Under the pieces are notes generated by a model, which saw only the letters and a list, made by a program, of their open reading frames with translations, searched no databases and was not told where the DNA came from. A program made the translations under genes and the position numbers. Shown in pieces: positions 1 to 9,105 of a stretch of DNA of 64,000 nt. This DNA is from Pseudoalteromonas piscicida (lineage in GTDB: Bacteria > Pseudomonadota > Gammaproteobacteria > Enterobacterales > Alteromonadaceae): positions 1-64,000 of the forward strand of contig NZ_NKHF01000098.1 in NCBI RefSeq assembly GCF_002744175.1, read 5' to 3'. Each line of letters opens with the position of its first letter. The stretch's first letter is position 1.

Positions 1-69
1 GCGAAAAATAGATCGTTCGAATGAAAATCACCCTAAACACACCATTTTTGCATGTTTAGCAAACAAAAT

Positions 70-92
70 GAGCGCTAAATGCGCTCTATTTT
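70..92 (-). terminator. Hairpin terminator at the end of gppA
   Basis: The 6-bp stem GAGCGC (70-75) pairs with GCGCTC (81-86) around a 5-base loop. On the minus strand the stem is followed by a T-rich run (ATTTTGTTT), as expected of an intrinsic terminator. On the plus strand it is also followed by TATTTTT, so it may work in both directions. The stop codon of gppA (75-77) falls inside the hairpin. Confidence 0.65.
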
Positions 93-1583
93 TAATTCCC
101 AGCCAAACTTAGATAGATAGGCAGCTTCTTGGGTAAGTTCTGCAAGCATCAAAGGATGAAGTGATAGCCAAGATTCTGGCAATTGCATGGTTAGAGATTT
201 TTTCTCTATTTTGCTAGTCGTAACGCCAACTTTAGGTAAAACATCATCCTTCCTGCGCATTGATAATAAGACACCCAGCCTGACAACAACACAAAGTAGC
301 TTAGCGTAATCAAGATGACACCCAAGCTTTTCGAAGTCTTTAGCGAGGAGATCTGCTCTGTGATTTTTGACTACAGCAACAATAATGTCTTTTTGCGCCT
401 TACTATAACCAGGCATAGCAGTGTTAGCTAAGATATAGCCACTGTGTCTATGATATTGCTTGTAGTCGATGAGCAGACCGATTTCATGAAGAGAAGCGAT
501 TGCTTTGGCCAAGTGAAGACAATTTTGTTCATCCAATTCCCATGCATGAGATACTTGCGCTACAATATCAGACACGACTTCATAAACGCGGAGCGCTTGT
601 TCATTGTCTACATGGTAGCGCTGTGTAAAACCATCTAGCGTACGTTGACAGATATCTACGGCTTGGAAGTCTGGGATCATGCTATACAACACCCCTTCTC
701 GAAGCGCGCCACCTGCAAGTCCCATAGCTTGGATCTCGAGCGATTTACACAATGCGATGAGAATAGCCAACCCAGAAACAAAAACTAGCCGCCTTTCCTC
801 TATTAATCCCGGAAGATCGAGTGCCGCAATCGTGTTACATGCTATTGCTTTGTATTTTACTTCTTCCAGCTTAGATAGCGTGAGCTGTTCACTCTCCCCC
901 ATTGCTGCAAAGATTTCTTGAATTGCTTGAACTGTACCTGACGCACCAATTGCCAACTCCCACCCAAGCTTTTTGTAGTCACCTTGAATAGGCTTGATAA
1001 CTTTGGCTGCAGCATTCTCAGCAGCATCAAAATTAGCTTTACTTAATAGACCATCACTAAAATATCGATCAAGATAGGTCACGCACCCCATATTGAGGCT
1101 TTCATATAGTAAAGCATCAAACCCCTTACCAATGACCACCTCAGTGCTGGCACCACCAATATCGATTACTAATTGCTTACCTTGGCAAGAAGAGGTGTGA
1201 GCAACTCCTTTGTAAATCGTTTTCGCTTCTACTTCACCACTAATAACATTGACTTTGTGGCCAAGTATTTGCTCTGCTTTGGCAATAAAGCGATCCGCGT
1301 TTATAGCTAAACGCAGCGTTGCAGTGGCAACAATACTCACATTTCGCTTTGGTATATCTTGTAAGCGCTCTGCAAACAAAGCGAGACATTCCCACCCTCT
1401 TTGCATTGCCTCTAGCGATAATTCATTTTGGTCATCGAGTCCTGATGCAAGTCGCACTTTCCTTTTCACACGGCCAATCGTTTGAATACCACCTGTCATA
1501 TGTTTAGCTATCAACATATGAAAGCTGTTAGACCCTAAGTCGATAACAGCATAAATATCTTCCTTCGAAGCAGTCTTTGCCAC
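75..1583 (-). CDS. gppA: Ppx/GppA family phosphatase, probably guanosine pentaphosphatase
   Basis: This 502-residue protein belongs to the Ppx/GppA phosphatases of the ASKHA fold, which hydrolyse pppGpp to ppGpp and/or terminal phosphates of polyphosphate in the cytoplasm. The N-terminal phosphate-binding motif DLGSNSFH lies around residues 16-23, and the second glycine-rich motif IDIGGASTEV around residue 140. The C-terminal third (HEIGLLIDY...HRHSGYIL) resembles the HD-like region found in full-length members. The length matches E. coli GppA (about 494 residues). Location is the best argument for gppA over ppx: it follows rhlB on the same strand, as in E. coli, with trxA-rho divergent. A direct role in ppGpp metabolism is inferred from the family; polyphosphatase activity cannot be excluded. 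Confidence 0.9.
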   Translation of the reverse strand: MAKTASKEDIYAVIDLGSNSFHMLIAKHMTGGIQTIGRVKRKVRLASGLDDQNELSLEAMQRGWECLALFAERLQDIPKRNVSIVATATLRLAINADRFIAKAEQILGHKVNVISGEVEAKTIYKGVAHTSSCQGKQLVIDIGGASTEVVIGKGFDALLYESLNMGCVTYLDRYFSDGLLSKANFDAAENAAAKVIKPIQGDYKKLGWELAIGASGTVQAIQEIFAAMGESEQLTLSKLEEVKYKAIACNTIAALDLPGLIEERRLVFVSGLAILIALCKSLEIQAMGLAGGALREGVLYSMIPDFQAVDICQRTLDGFTQRYHVDNEQALRVYEVVSDIVAQVSHAWELDEQNCLHLAKAIASLHEIGLLIDYKQYHRHSGYILANTAMPGYSKAQKDIIVAVVKNHRADLLAKDFEKLGCHLDYAKLLCVVVRLGVLLSMRRKDDVLPKVGVTTSKIEKKSLTMQLPESWLSLHPLMLAELTQEAAYLSKFGWELKIERI

Positions 1584-1634
1584 TTTAAAACCTCAACAAA
1601 TCGCTTTCAGCGCTTACTACTTTTGTATCCAAGT

Positions 1635-2912
1635 TTACTTGGAGTGTGGTTTTCTATAGCCACCGTTACGGCGACCACCACGTTGCTTATTATTACTATT
1701 ACCATGCCCAGAATGGCGACGCTTATTTACTTGCGGTACACGCAAGTCCGTCAATAATGCTGTTTTATCATAATGAGAAGCCGGAATAGCATGATCAATG
1801 TATTCCTCGATCTCATGTAAATTATATGCATATTGCTCACAAGCGAAGCTAATCGCATGACCAGAAGCGCCAGCTCGACCAGTACGACCGATCCGGTGCA
1901 CGTAATCTTCTCTATCATCTGGCAAGTCAAAGTTGAACACATGGCTTACCTCGGGAATATGGAGTCCACGAGCTGCAACGTCTGTTGCTACTAATAAATC
2001 AACATCACCACGAGTAAACTGCGCCAATATAGATTGACGTTTCTTTTGATTTACGTCGCCAGTCAATAAACCTACACGATGCCCATCAGCCTTCAACCAC
2101 TCATATACGTTTTCACAGCTATGTTTAGTATTAGCGAAAATAATCGCCTTGTCAGGCCACTCTTCCTCAATCAATGTCAGCAGTAAAGGTATTTTGTCCT
2201 CTGTGGACGGGTGAAATAGCTCTTCTTGAATGCGCTTACCCGTTTTAACGTCTGGCTCAATTTGTACATGGATAGGGTTAGTCATATGTTCGAATGCAAG
2301 CTCTTGCACTCGGTATGACAACGTTGCTGAGAATAGTAGATTCAATCGCTCTTCACGACCTGGCATACGGTTGAACAAATAACGAATGTCTTTAATAAAG
2401 CCAAGGTCAAACATTCGGTCTGCTTCGTCCAGTACCACCACTTCGATATCATTGAGGTTATAAGCACCCTGCTTATAAAAATCGATTAAACGCCCTGTTG
2501 TTCCAATTAAAATATCCGCGCCTTTTTCTAATTGCACCCGTTGTTTTTCGTAATCTTCACCACCATATACAAGGGCGAGTTTAAGATCACAACGTGGCGC
2601 AATAACTTGCGCGTCCTTATGTATCTGGATAGCCAACTCTCGAGTTGGTGCCATAATAAGTGCACGAGGTTGCGTTTTTTTATCCTTTTTGGTCTGCATT
2701 AGGCGATGACAGGTCGCGGTCAAAAACGCTAGAGTTTTGCCCGTACCAGTTTGTGCCTGGCCTGCAATATCGCGGCCTTCACAGATGTAAGGTATACACT
2801 TTGCTTGGATTGGCGTACAAAATTCGAAGCCATTTTCCTGTAAACCGGCGACCACTTCCGGCGCTAATGCAAAGTCGTTGAATTTTTTATTGGTCAAATG
2901 TGTCTTAGTCAT
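1635..2912 (-). CDS. rhlB: ATP-dependent RNA helicase RhlB (DEAD box)
   Basis: This 425-residue DEAD-box helicase shows a Q-motif region at the N-terminus, motif I AQTGTGKT, motif II VLDEADRMFDLGF, motif III SAT, and motif VI HRIGRTGRAG. In gammaproteobacteria RhlB is the helicase of the RNA degradosome and unwinds structured mRNA for RNase E and PNPase. The C-terminal tail is short, basic and rich in Gly, Asn and Arg, which fits RNA binding. It lies 51 bases upstream of gppA on the same strand and is divergent from trxA, the order seen in E. coli. The identification rests on sequence and on this gene order. Confidence 0.93.
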   Translation of the reverse strand: MTKTHLTNKKFNDFALAPEVVAGLQENGFEFCTPIQAKCIPYICEGRDIAGQAQTGTGKTLAFLTATCHRLMQTKKDKKTQPRALIMAPTRELAIQIHKDAQVIAPRCDLKLALVYGGEDYEKQRVQLEKGADILIGTTGRLIDFYKQGAYNLNDIEVVVLDEADRMFDLGFIKDIRYLFNRMPGREERLNLLFSATLSYRVQELAFEHMTNPIHVQIEPDVKTGKRIQEELFHPSTEDKIPLLLTLIEEEWPDKAIIFANTKHSCENVYEWLKADGHRVGLLTGDVNQKKRQSILAQFTRGDVDLLVATDVAARGLHIPEVSHVFNFDLPDDREDYVHRIGRTGRAGASGHAISFACEQYAYNLHEIEEYIDHAIPASHYDKTALLTDLRVPQVNKRRHSGHGNSNNKQRGGRRNGGYRKPHSK

Positions 2913-2936
2913 AGCAATAAAGCATAACGTTTAAAC

Positions 2937-2965
2937 TTGCAATAAGAAACAAGAGTGTTTAAATA
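2937..2965 (+). promoter_or_regulatory. Candidate sigma-70 promoter of trxA
   Basis: TTGCAA (2937-2942) and TAAATA (2960-2965) are separated by exactly 17 bases, about 38 bases ahead of the trxA start. This was assigned by eye; no start site is known. Confidence 0.45.
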
Positions 2966-3003
2966 CGCATTAAATATTTCGCCTAATTCTAACGGAGAGC
3001 GTA

Positions 3004-3330
3004 ATGAGCGACAAAATTATCCAACTAACTGATGACAGCTTCGAGGCTGACGTAATCAAATCTGACAAGCCTGTACTAGTAGATTTCTGGGCTGAATGGT
3101 GTGGTCCATGTAAAATGATTGCGCCTATTCTGGATGAAGTTGCTGAATCTCACGGCGACCGCGTATCAATCGGTAAATTGAATATCGACCAAAACGCTGG
3201 CACACCACCTAAGTATGGTATTCGTGGTATCCCAACACTATTACTATTTAAAGATGGTGCGGTAGCTGCAACTAAAGTTGGCGCCCTATCTAAGACTCAA
3301 CTTGTTGAGTTCCTAGAAAACAACCTATAA
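3004..3330 (+). CDS. trxA: Thioredoxin 1
   Basis: This 108-residue protein has the size and sequence of classical thioredoxin. The redox-active WCGPC motif is at residues 32-36, and the conserved cis-proline lies in GIRGIPTLLLF near residues 72-82. It reduces disulfides of cytoplasmic proteins with electrons from thioredoxin reductase. The start is preceded by a GGAGA Shine-Dalgarno sequence. It precedes rho in the same orientation with a 205-base spacer, an arrangement conserved in enteric bacteria. Confidence 0.97.
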   Translation: MSDKIIQLTDDSFEADVIKSDKPVLVDFWAEWCGPCKMIAPILDEVAESHGDRVSIGKLNIDQNAGTPPKYGIRGIPTLLLFKDGAVAATKVGALSKTQLVEFLENNL

Positions 3331-3347
3331 TTCAGGTTGTTAGGTGT

Positions 3348-3369
3348 ACTGCGGCCATGTTGCCGCAGT
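3348..3369 (+). terminator. Hairpin after trxA
   Basis: ACTGCGGC (3348-3355) pairs perfectly with GCCGCAGT (3362-3369) around a 6-base loop, shortly after the trxA stop. No uninterrupted T-run follows directly, so it may be a weak terminator or an mRNA-stabilising structure at the front of the rho leader. Confidence 0.45.
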
Positions 3370-3487
3370 CGTACCCCTGATCTATATCATTTTTAATAGA
3401 ATAAAATTTGTATAAACACTGGACGACCCGACGCCTAGCTGCTAACTTATAAAGCCACAAACCTTTAAGCTTTATCAAATCAACCTC

Positions 3488-3506
3488 TCTCGTGAAACTA
3501 ACGAGA
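3488..3506 (+). promoter_or_regulatory. Small stem-loop in the rho leader
   Basis: TCTCGT (3488-3493) pairs with ACGAGA (3501-3506) around a 7-base loop, ending about 30 bases before the rho start. In E. coli rho expression is attenuated by Rho itself in the leader; whether this hairpin takes part here is inference. Confidence 0.3.
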
Positions 3507-3535
3507 ATGACAACTGTAATAAAGAACCCACCAAT

Positions 3536-4795
3536 ATGCATTTACGCGAATTAAAAGACAAGTCAATCAATGAACTTGTAAAACTTGCTGAGTCCATGGG
3601 ACTTGAAAACGTAGCTCGTTTAAGAAAACAAGATATTATTTTTGCTATTTTGAAAGCGCACGCGAAAAGCGGCGAGAATATATACGGCGGCGGTGTTTTA
3701 GAAATTTTACAAGATGGCTTCGGCTTTTTACGTTCTTCAGAAGCATCTTACCTAGCAGGCCCTGATGATATTTATGTTTCTCCGAGCCAGATTAGACGTT
3801 TCAGCCTGCGTACCGGTGACACCATTAGTGGTTTAATCAGACCACCTAAAGATGGCGAAAGATATTTTGCATTATTGAAGGTTAATGAAGTTAACTTCGA
3901 TAAACCTGAAAACTCTCGCACCAAAATCTTGTTTGAAAACTTAACGCCAATTCACGCTAACGAGCGTTTAGTTATGCAACGAGGCAACGGTAGTACAGAA
4001 GATATTACCGCACGAGTGTTAGACCTTGCATCTCCAATCGGTAAAGGTCAACGTGCACTTATTGTTGCCCCACCAAAAGCTGGTAAGACAATGCTTCTAC
4101 AGAACATTGCCCAGTCCATCACGTACAACAACCCAGACGCAACATTGATGGTGCTACTAATCGATGAACGTCCGGAAGAAGTAACAGAGATGCAGCGCCT
4201 TGTTCAAGGTGAAGTTATTGCCTCTACGTTTGATGAACCAGCAAACCGCCACGTTCAAGTAGCTGAAATGGTTATCGAAAAAGCAAAACGTCTAGTTGAG
4301 CACAAGAAAGATGTTGTTATCCTACTTGATTCGATTACACGTCTCGCTCGCGCTTACAACACCGTTATTCCTTCATCCGGTAAAGTATTAACCGGTGGTG
4401 TTGACGCGAATGCACTACACAAGCCTAAGCGCTTCTTTGGTGCAGCACGTAATGTTGAAGAAGGTGGTAGCTTAACCATTATTGCAACAGCACTAATTGA
4501 TACTGGCTCTAAGATGGATGAAGTTATCTACGAAGAGTTTAAAGGTACTGGTAATATGGAATTACACCTAAACCGTAAGATTGCGGAAAAACGTGTATTC
4601 CCAGCTATCGACTTTAACCGTTCAGGTACTCGTCGTGAAGAGTTACTCACAAAGACCGATGAGCTACAGAAAATGTGGATCCTACGTAAGATAGTTCATG
4701 AAATGAGTGAAATCGATGCAATGGAATTCCTCATTGATAAGCTCTCTATGAGCAAAACCAACGATGAGTTTTTCGACTCAATGCGTCGAAAGTAA
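3536..4795 (+). CDS. rho: Transcription termination factor Rho
   Basis: This 419-residue protein has the same length as E. coli Rho and is close to it throughout. The N-terminal helical domain is followed by the primary RNA-binding cold-shock-like domain (DGFGFLRS near residue 60). The Walker A motif PPKAGKTMLL is near residues 180-189, the Walker B segment ILLDSITR near 262, and the Q-loop and R-loop lie around GGVDANALHKPKRFFGAARN. Rho is a hexameric ATP-driven RNA translocase that ends transcription. The leader between trxA and rho is long, as expected for an autoregulated gene. Confidence 0.98.
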   Translation: MHLRELKDKSINELVKLAESMGLENVARLRKQDIIFAILKAHAKSGENIYGGGVLEILQDGFGFLRSSEASYLAGPDDIYVSPSQIRRFSLRTGDTISGLIRPPKDGERYFALLKVNEVNFDKPENSRTKILFENLTPIHANERLVMQRGNGSTEDITARVLDLASPIGKGQRALIVAPPKAGKTMLLQNIAQSITYNNPDATLMVLLIDERPEEVTEMQRLVQGEVIASTFDEPANRHVQVAEMVIEKAKRLVEHKKDVVILLDSITRLARAYNTVIPSSGKVLTGGVDANALHKPKRFFGAARNVEEGGSLTIIATALIDTGSKMDEVIYEEFKGTGNMELHLNRKIAEKRVFPAIDFNRSGTRREELLTKTDELQKMWILRKIVHEMSEIDAMEFLIDKLSMSKTNDEFFDSMRRK

Positions 4796-4818
4796 GTAGA
4801 CTTAGAGTCTAATTATTG

Positions 4819-4843
4819 AAAAGCCAGCAAATGCTGGCTTTTT
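4819..4843 (+). terminator. Intrinsic terminator of rho
   Basis: A perfect 11-bp stem, AAAAGCCAGCA (4819-4829) with TGCTGGCTTTT (4832-4842), around a 2-base loop and running into a T-rich tail. Confidence 0.85.
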
Positions 4844-4937
4844 GCTTTTGTGGTTCGCCAACTTGCTGTTTTTGTTCTATACCTACCTAATCAAACTAAA
4901 TTATATTTGGCACAATGATCGTAGTTAGGGACATAAC

Positions 4938-6200
4938 ATGAAGCCTAGTCGTATTCTCGCCGCTGTAACACTGTTTAATCTGGCTTCTGTAACATTGGCA
5001 ATTACATTGCTTTCTTCAGATTCGCTAAAAGTAGCGGTTGCCATTAGTGCACTTACAGTCAGTGCGCTGTTGCAATTCTTATGCTTTAAAAGAGCCAGTT
5101 CTGCAGAAAAACACATGGAACACCTTGCACAAAACTTTATTGGCGAAAGTGGTGTTGACCTAACCTACCGCTTTGATGAAAAAGACCGCCATATTTCCAA
5201 ATCATGTCTTTTGATGAATGACTGCTTTGCTGTGATAGAACACATTATTAGTGAAGTATACGCTTCATCCTCACGACTCCACCCTATGGCAGACAGCCTC
5301 CGGGATACTTACGCCTCGATGACACAAAAAGCAACGCTACAGCATACTCATGGTGAATATTTAGCAACGTCGATACAGTCAATGCTAGAGATTTCAGCAC
5401 GTTTAGACACCAGCCTAGAACAAATTTATGCCTCAGTGGAAAATGCGACAAGTGCAGTAAAAAAGACCAGAGTCGATACGGATAAAAGCCAGCAAAGCCT
5501 GTTAACTCTTGCAGACAACATTAAGAAAACCAGTGAGCAGATAGAAGTACTCAAAACAGATAGTAATGAAATCAGCTCGGTGCTTGAAGTCATAAACGGC
5601 ATTGCTGAGCAGACTAATTTACTCGCTTTAAATGCTGCGATAGAAGCAGCTCGTGCTGGTGAACTGGGTCGCGGATTTGCTGTTGTTGCCGATGAGGTAC
5701 GACACTTAGCAGCAAGAACAAGCCAATCAACCAAAGAAGTCAGTCAAGTCATAAGCAAAATCCAATCAGGTACGGATTCTGTTTACGAGCTTATGCAGGC
5801 GGCTCTCAAAGAGACTGATAACACTGTACAATTAAGCGAAGCGTCGACAAAGGAAGTTGATGAAATAGAGAACGCCATGATGTCGATAAACCAAATGTCG
5901 CATGATATCCACCTGCAAGTGGGTGAGCAAAAGCAAGCATCTGATGAAGCACAAGAGAGCATTGAGTCTATGGTTTTATTGAACTCTGACGCTCTGTCTA
6001 GTACTAAAATCCAGGCGGTTTCTAATCGAGATCTGATAGCATTATCTCAGAGTATTCATGAGAAATTATCCATGTTTCATATCTCAGAGTACACACCAGA
6101 TATAGATTCAAGAAAGGATACCTCTCGAGTATCAATAAACGATGAGTCAATACCAGAGGGTGAACAACAGCAAAATTCGAGCGATGTAGAGTTATTCTAA
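4938..6200 (+). CDS. Methyl-accepting chemotaxis protein without a periplasmic sensor domain
   Basis: This 420-residue chemoreceptor starts with two closely spaced hydrophobic segments (about residues 5-25 and 30-48) joined by a very short loop, so it has no real ligand-binding domain outside the membrane. The cytoplasmic part is a coiled-coil signalling domain with the hallmark hairpin tip IAEQTNLLALNAAIEAARAGE (around residues 220-240) followed by GRGFAVVADEVR. It should relay signals to CheA/CheW. The input may be cytoplasmic or membrane-borne (redox state, membrane potential); this is inference. No C-terminal pentapeptide tether for CheR/CheB is visible. The stop codon overlaps by 4 bases the stop of the convergent kinase gene. 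Confidence 0.9.
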   Translation: MKPSRILAAVTLFNLASVTLAITLLSSDSLKVAVAISALTVSALLQFLCFKRASSAEKHMEHLAQNFIGESGVDLTYRFDEKDRHISKSCLLMNDCFAVIEHIISEVYASSSRLHPMADSLRDTYASMTQKATLQHTHGEYLATSIQSMLEISARLDTSLEQIYASVENATSAVKKTRVDTDKSQQSLLTLADNIKKTSEQIEVLKTDSNEISSVLEVINGIAEQTNLLALNAAIEAARAGELGRGFAVVADEVRHLAARTSQSTKEVSQVISKIQSGTDSVYELMQAALKETDNTVQLSEASTKEVDEIENAMMSINQMSHDIHLQVGEQKQASDEAQESIESMVLLNSDALSSTKIQAVSNRDLIALSQSIHEKLSMFHISEYTPDIDSRKDTSRVSINDESIPEGEQQQNSSDVELF

Positions 6201-9034
6201 GAAGCCAAGGATTGTTGCGATTTCAATTGGTCACACATGGCAAGAAACAGTGCTTGGTATTGGTCTTCATCGCCTTGCTTGAGCGCTTTTTCAAATTCAA
6301 TGGCAATTTTCGCCAACTCTGGAAACTCAAACATAGACGCTGCACCGGCCAACTTATGACTGATCGCTTGGAGTGTGAGCAACTCCTTGTTTTGCCATGC
6401 ATCAATAAGTAAATATCGCTCTTGCTCAAAGGTGCTGGCAAAGCTATCACGTAAGTCGGTTAAATCAATATGCAACGTATCACAGGACCTATCACTCACC
6501 TCTTTGCTCAAATGTGCATTTAGCACTCCAAGCAATTCATTTTTGTTGATTGGTTTACCTACATGCCCAGTAAATCCCGAACTGATGTAAGACTGTACTT
6601 CTTCTGTAAGCACATTGGCTGTTAACGCGTAAATAGGCCCCGCATAACCAGCAGCACGAATAAGTTTAAGCGCTTCCACGCCGTCCATTCCGGGCATTTG
6701 AATATCCATCAGTACCAAGTCGGGAAAGTCACTGAGACACTGTTCCACTGCCCTCGCGCCATTTTCTGCCATAGACACCGTTGCGCCGGTACGTTCGATC
6801 ATACGCGAAAATAGCTGGCGGTTTTCTTGATGGTCTTCAACAACCAGCACAGTGCCAGATAGTCTTGACTGCATACTTTGTAGTTGCTGAATATCAGACG
6901 TTGTCGTAGTTAGGTAGACGGTACATGGCACATAAAAAGAAAACGTACTCCCTTGGTCGATCGTGCTTTGTACCTTGATTTCGCCATTCATCATTCTGGC
7001 CAGTTGACTAGACAAGCTAAGTCCAAGACCAGAACCGCCAAAACGCCTTGTTATGCTGTTATCGGCTTGCTGGAAGCTCTCAAATATCCGTGTTATTTGC
7101 TGTTCACTCATTCCTATTCCAGTATCCATGACGACAAACTGCAAACCATGAGGTGCTTCAGAGATAATAAACTCTATTCTTCCCTGTTCGGTAAACTTCA
7201 AAGCATTACTCAAAAGATTGATGAGTATTTGCTTAACGCGAATATAGTCGAGACGCACGTATGCATTTTCACGTACTTGATCGCAAACAATAAACTCTAA
7301 CTGCTTGCTCTGGATATTTTGTTGAAACATGTCATATAAATCGGCAACAAGTGCCGATACAGCAAACTCCGTTGCTTCTAGCTCTAGTCGTTCGGCTTCT
7401 ATTCGGCTTAGATCTAAAATATCATTGACTAGATCTCGTAAGTGTAACCCTTGATTGTAGATGGTTTTGATGGAGGCTTGAACTTGCACACCTAAGTCTT
7501 GCTCCAATAACAGATCTTCAGCATGACCTAATACAGTTGTCAGTGGCGTTCTGATCTCATGGCTCATGTTCGCCAAAAACTGACTTTTAACCTGATTCGC
7601 TGCTTTTAGCTCGTCCGCTTTTTGTTGTAATTCTGCGGTTCTCAAGGCCACTTTTTGGCTTAACTCAATTTTCGCTTTTTGCTCGATTTTACGACGATAC
7701 AGGGCAAACATAGTTAATAGCGTCAATAAGGCAATGATCCCACCTAACAACAGTAACTGACTACGCTGTTCTTCTTTTAGTAATTGTAGCTTTTGTTCCT
7801 GCTTTAATACTTCCACTTCTCGGCTAAGCTCACTGGCCTCGTACTTGGCACGATAGTCATTGATCCGCTTAAGTACATCATCATTCATCAGCCGCCTTTG
7901 GATTTCCACAGCATGTGAGTCGTACTCTCTCGCGCTTTTGATATCTCCCTGAGCAGTCGCTATCAACGCCAATAAACGTAATGCCAGTCTTTCCCCTTTC
8001 TGATCATGCATTAGCTTACTTGCAGCTAGGCTTTTCTCGGCATTCGTCTGCGCTTCAGCAAACCGCCCTTGTGCAAATAATATCTTAGCGAGCGCAAATT
8101 GCGCTTCCATCAGGTTAGCGGGGTTTTGTGCTTTTTCTGCATAATACAGTGCAAAGTTTGCGTTCTTTTCAGCTTCCTCTAATGAGTCAAGTGAATAGCT
8201 AAGGAGCGCCAGATTGACATACTCAAAAGACAAGTGGCGTACATCATTTTGCGCCTCATAATAAGCGATTGCAGCCTCGTAAGAAGCTTTTGCTAACAAA
8301 GGGCGTTTAGTCTCGGTATAGAGTACACCGAGATCGGCATGGGCAAGCGCTTCACCGTATTCATCGTTGAGTTTGTTAAATGCTTTTAATGCTGAGTGCA
8401 GCATTTCTTCGGCTTTACTATAGGCTGCTTGGCGAATGTAAACGCCCGAAATATTCAATAAGATGTCTGCATGGTCCTGCGCACTTCCAAACTCTTGGTA
8501 AAGCTCATCAGCCTTCAGATAATGCTGTAGTGCTAAATCGAGTGCAGCGTTTTTAAAGTAGGCAAGACCTAGGTTACTATTTAAGTTAGCCATTTCAATT
8601 GGTACATTACGCTGCTCTGCGAGCCTCAAGGCTCGCGAGTAAAAATCGATAGCCTGTTGATAATGTCCAAGATAAAAGTGACTGATCCCTTGAAGTTTTA
8701 CTGCTTTGAAATGGGTGTCGCTAAGCGGGCTTGATTGCGTGCTAAGATCGAGTTTAGCTAGGTAAACCAAGGCGTCATTGAACTTATTAAGTTCGTAGGC
8801 CGTTTTAGCGAGGTTAAGAAGAATATCGACTCGATTTTCACTGCTTAGTCCTTGCTCTAGCAGTAACTCACTGCCAAGTATTTGCTGTTGTTTCCAATCA
8901 GCGATTTGCTTCATTTCAGCGATACGCTCCGAAAGCGCACCATGACCAAACACCGGAATTGTGTAAAAAGCACAGGAAAGATAAAAGCAACAGGCAATCG
9001 CAGACCATGACTTTAATTGCCCCAGTAAATTCAT
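6197..9034 (-). CDS. TPR-containing hybrid sensor histidine kinase with receiver and Hpt domains
   Basis: I place the start at 9034, where GGAG precedes the ATG and a signal peptide begins, giving 945 residues; longer in-frame extensions lack these features. After the signal peptide comes a long region of TPR-type helical repeats (about residues 60-380), probably periplasmic. A transmembrane segment (LLLLGGIIALLTLLTMFALY), a HisKA domain with the phospho-accepting His in NMSHEIRTP, a HATPase domain (GSGLGLSLS), a receiver domain (LVVEDHQENR, Asp in LVLMDIQMPG) and a C-terminal Hpt domain (ISHKLAGAASMF) follow. All modules for a full phosphorelay are therefore in one protein, with the output regulator elsewhere. 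It is convergent with the chemoreceptor and divergent from the DnaJ-like gene. The signal is unknown. Confidence 0.9.
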   Translation of the reverse strand: MNLLGQLKSWSAIACCFYLSCAFYTIPVFGHGALSERIAEMKQIADWKQQQILGSELLLEQGLSSENRVDILLNLAKTAYELNKFNDALVYLAKLDLSTQSSPLSDTHFKAVKLQGISHFYLGHYQQAIDFYSRALRLAEQRNVPIEMANLNSNLGLAYFKNAALDLALQHYLKADELYQEFGSAQDHADILLNISGVYIRQAAYSKAEEMLHSALKAFNKLNDEYGEALAHADLGVLYTETKRPLLAKASYEAAIAYYEAQNDVRHLSFEYVNLALLSYSLDSLEEAEKNANFALYYAEKAQNPANLMEAQFALAKILFAQGRFAEAQTNAEKSLAASKLMHDQKGERLALRLLALIATAQGDIKSAREYDSHAVEIQRRLMNDDVLKRINDYRAKYEASELSREVEVLKQEQKLQLLKEEQRSQLLLLGGIIALLTLLTMFALYRRKIEQKAKIELSQKVALRTAELQQKADELKAANQVKSQFLANMSHEIRTPLTTVLGHAEDLLLEQDLGVQVQASIKTIYNQGLHLRDLVNDILDLSRIEAERLELEATEFAVSALVADLYDMFQQNIQSKQLEFIVCDQVRENAYVRLDYIRVKQILINLLSNALKFTEQGRIEFIISEAPHGLQFVVMDTGIGMSEQQITRIFESFQQADNSITRRFGGSGLGLSLSSQLARMMNGEIKVQSTIDQGSTFSFYVPCTVYLTTTTSDIQQLQSMQSRLSGTVLVVEDHQENRQLFSRMIERTGATVSMAENGARAVEQCLSDFPDLVLMDIQMPGMDGVEALKLIRAAGYAGPIYALTANVLTEEVQSYISSGFTGHVGKPINKNELLGVLNAHLSKEVSDRSCDTLHIDLTDLRDSFASTFEQERYLLIDAWQNKELLTLQAISHKLAGAASMFEFPELAKIAIEFEKALKQGDEDQYQALFLAMCDQLKSQQSLAS

Positions 9035-9105
9035 TGCTGCTCTCCATTGCCTATCATTTAGTCTGCGTGGTAGTGTGAAGATACACCAAGACTTAAGAGG
9101 CGACA

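Noticed and set aside
3400..3470. A rhoL-like leader peptide
   Set aside because: A short TTG frame exists in the leader, but it is not similar to RhoL and has no ribosome-binding site.
4880..4937. Sigma-54 or FliA promoter for the chemoreceptor
   Set aside because: A TTGGCAC sequence is present, but the downstream element needed at the proper spacing (TTGC) is absent, and no FliA-like -35/-10 pair fits.
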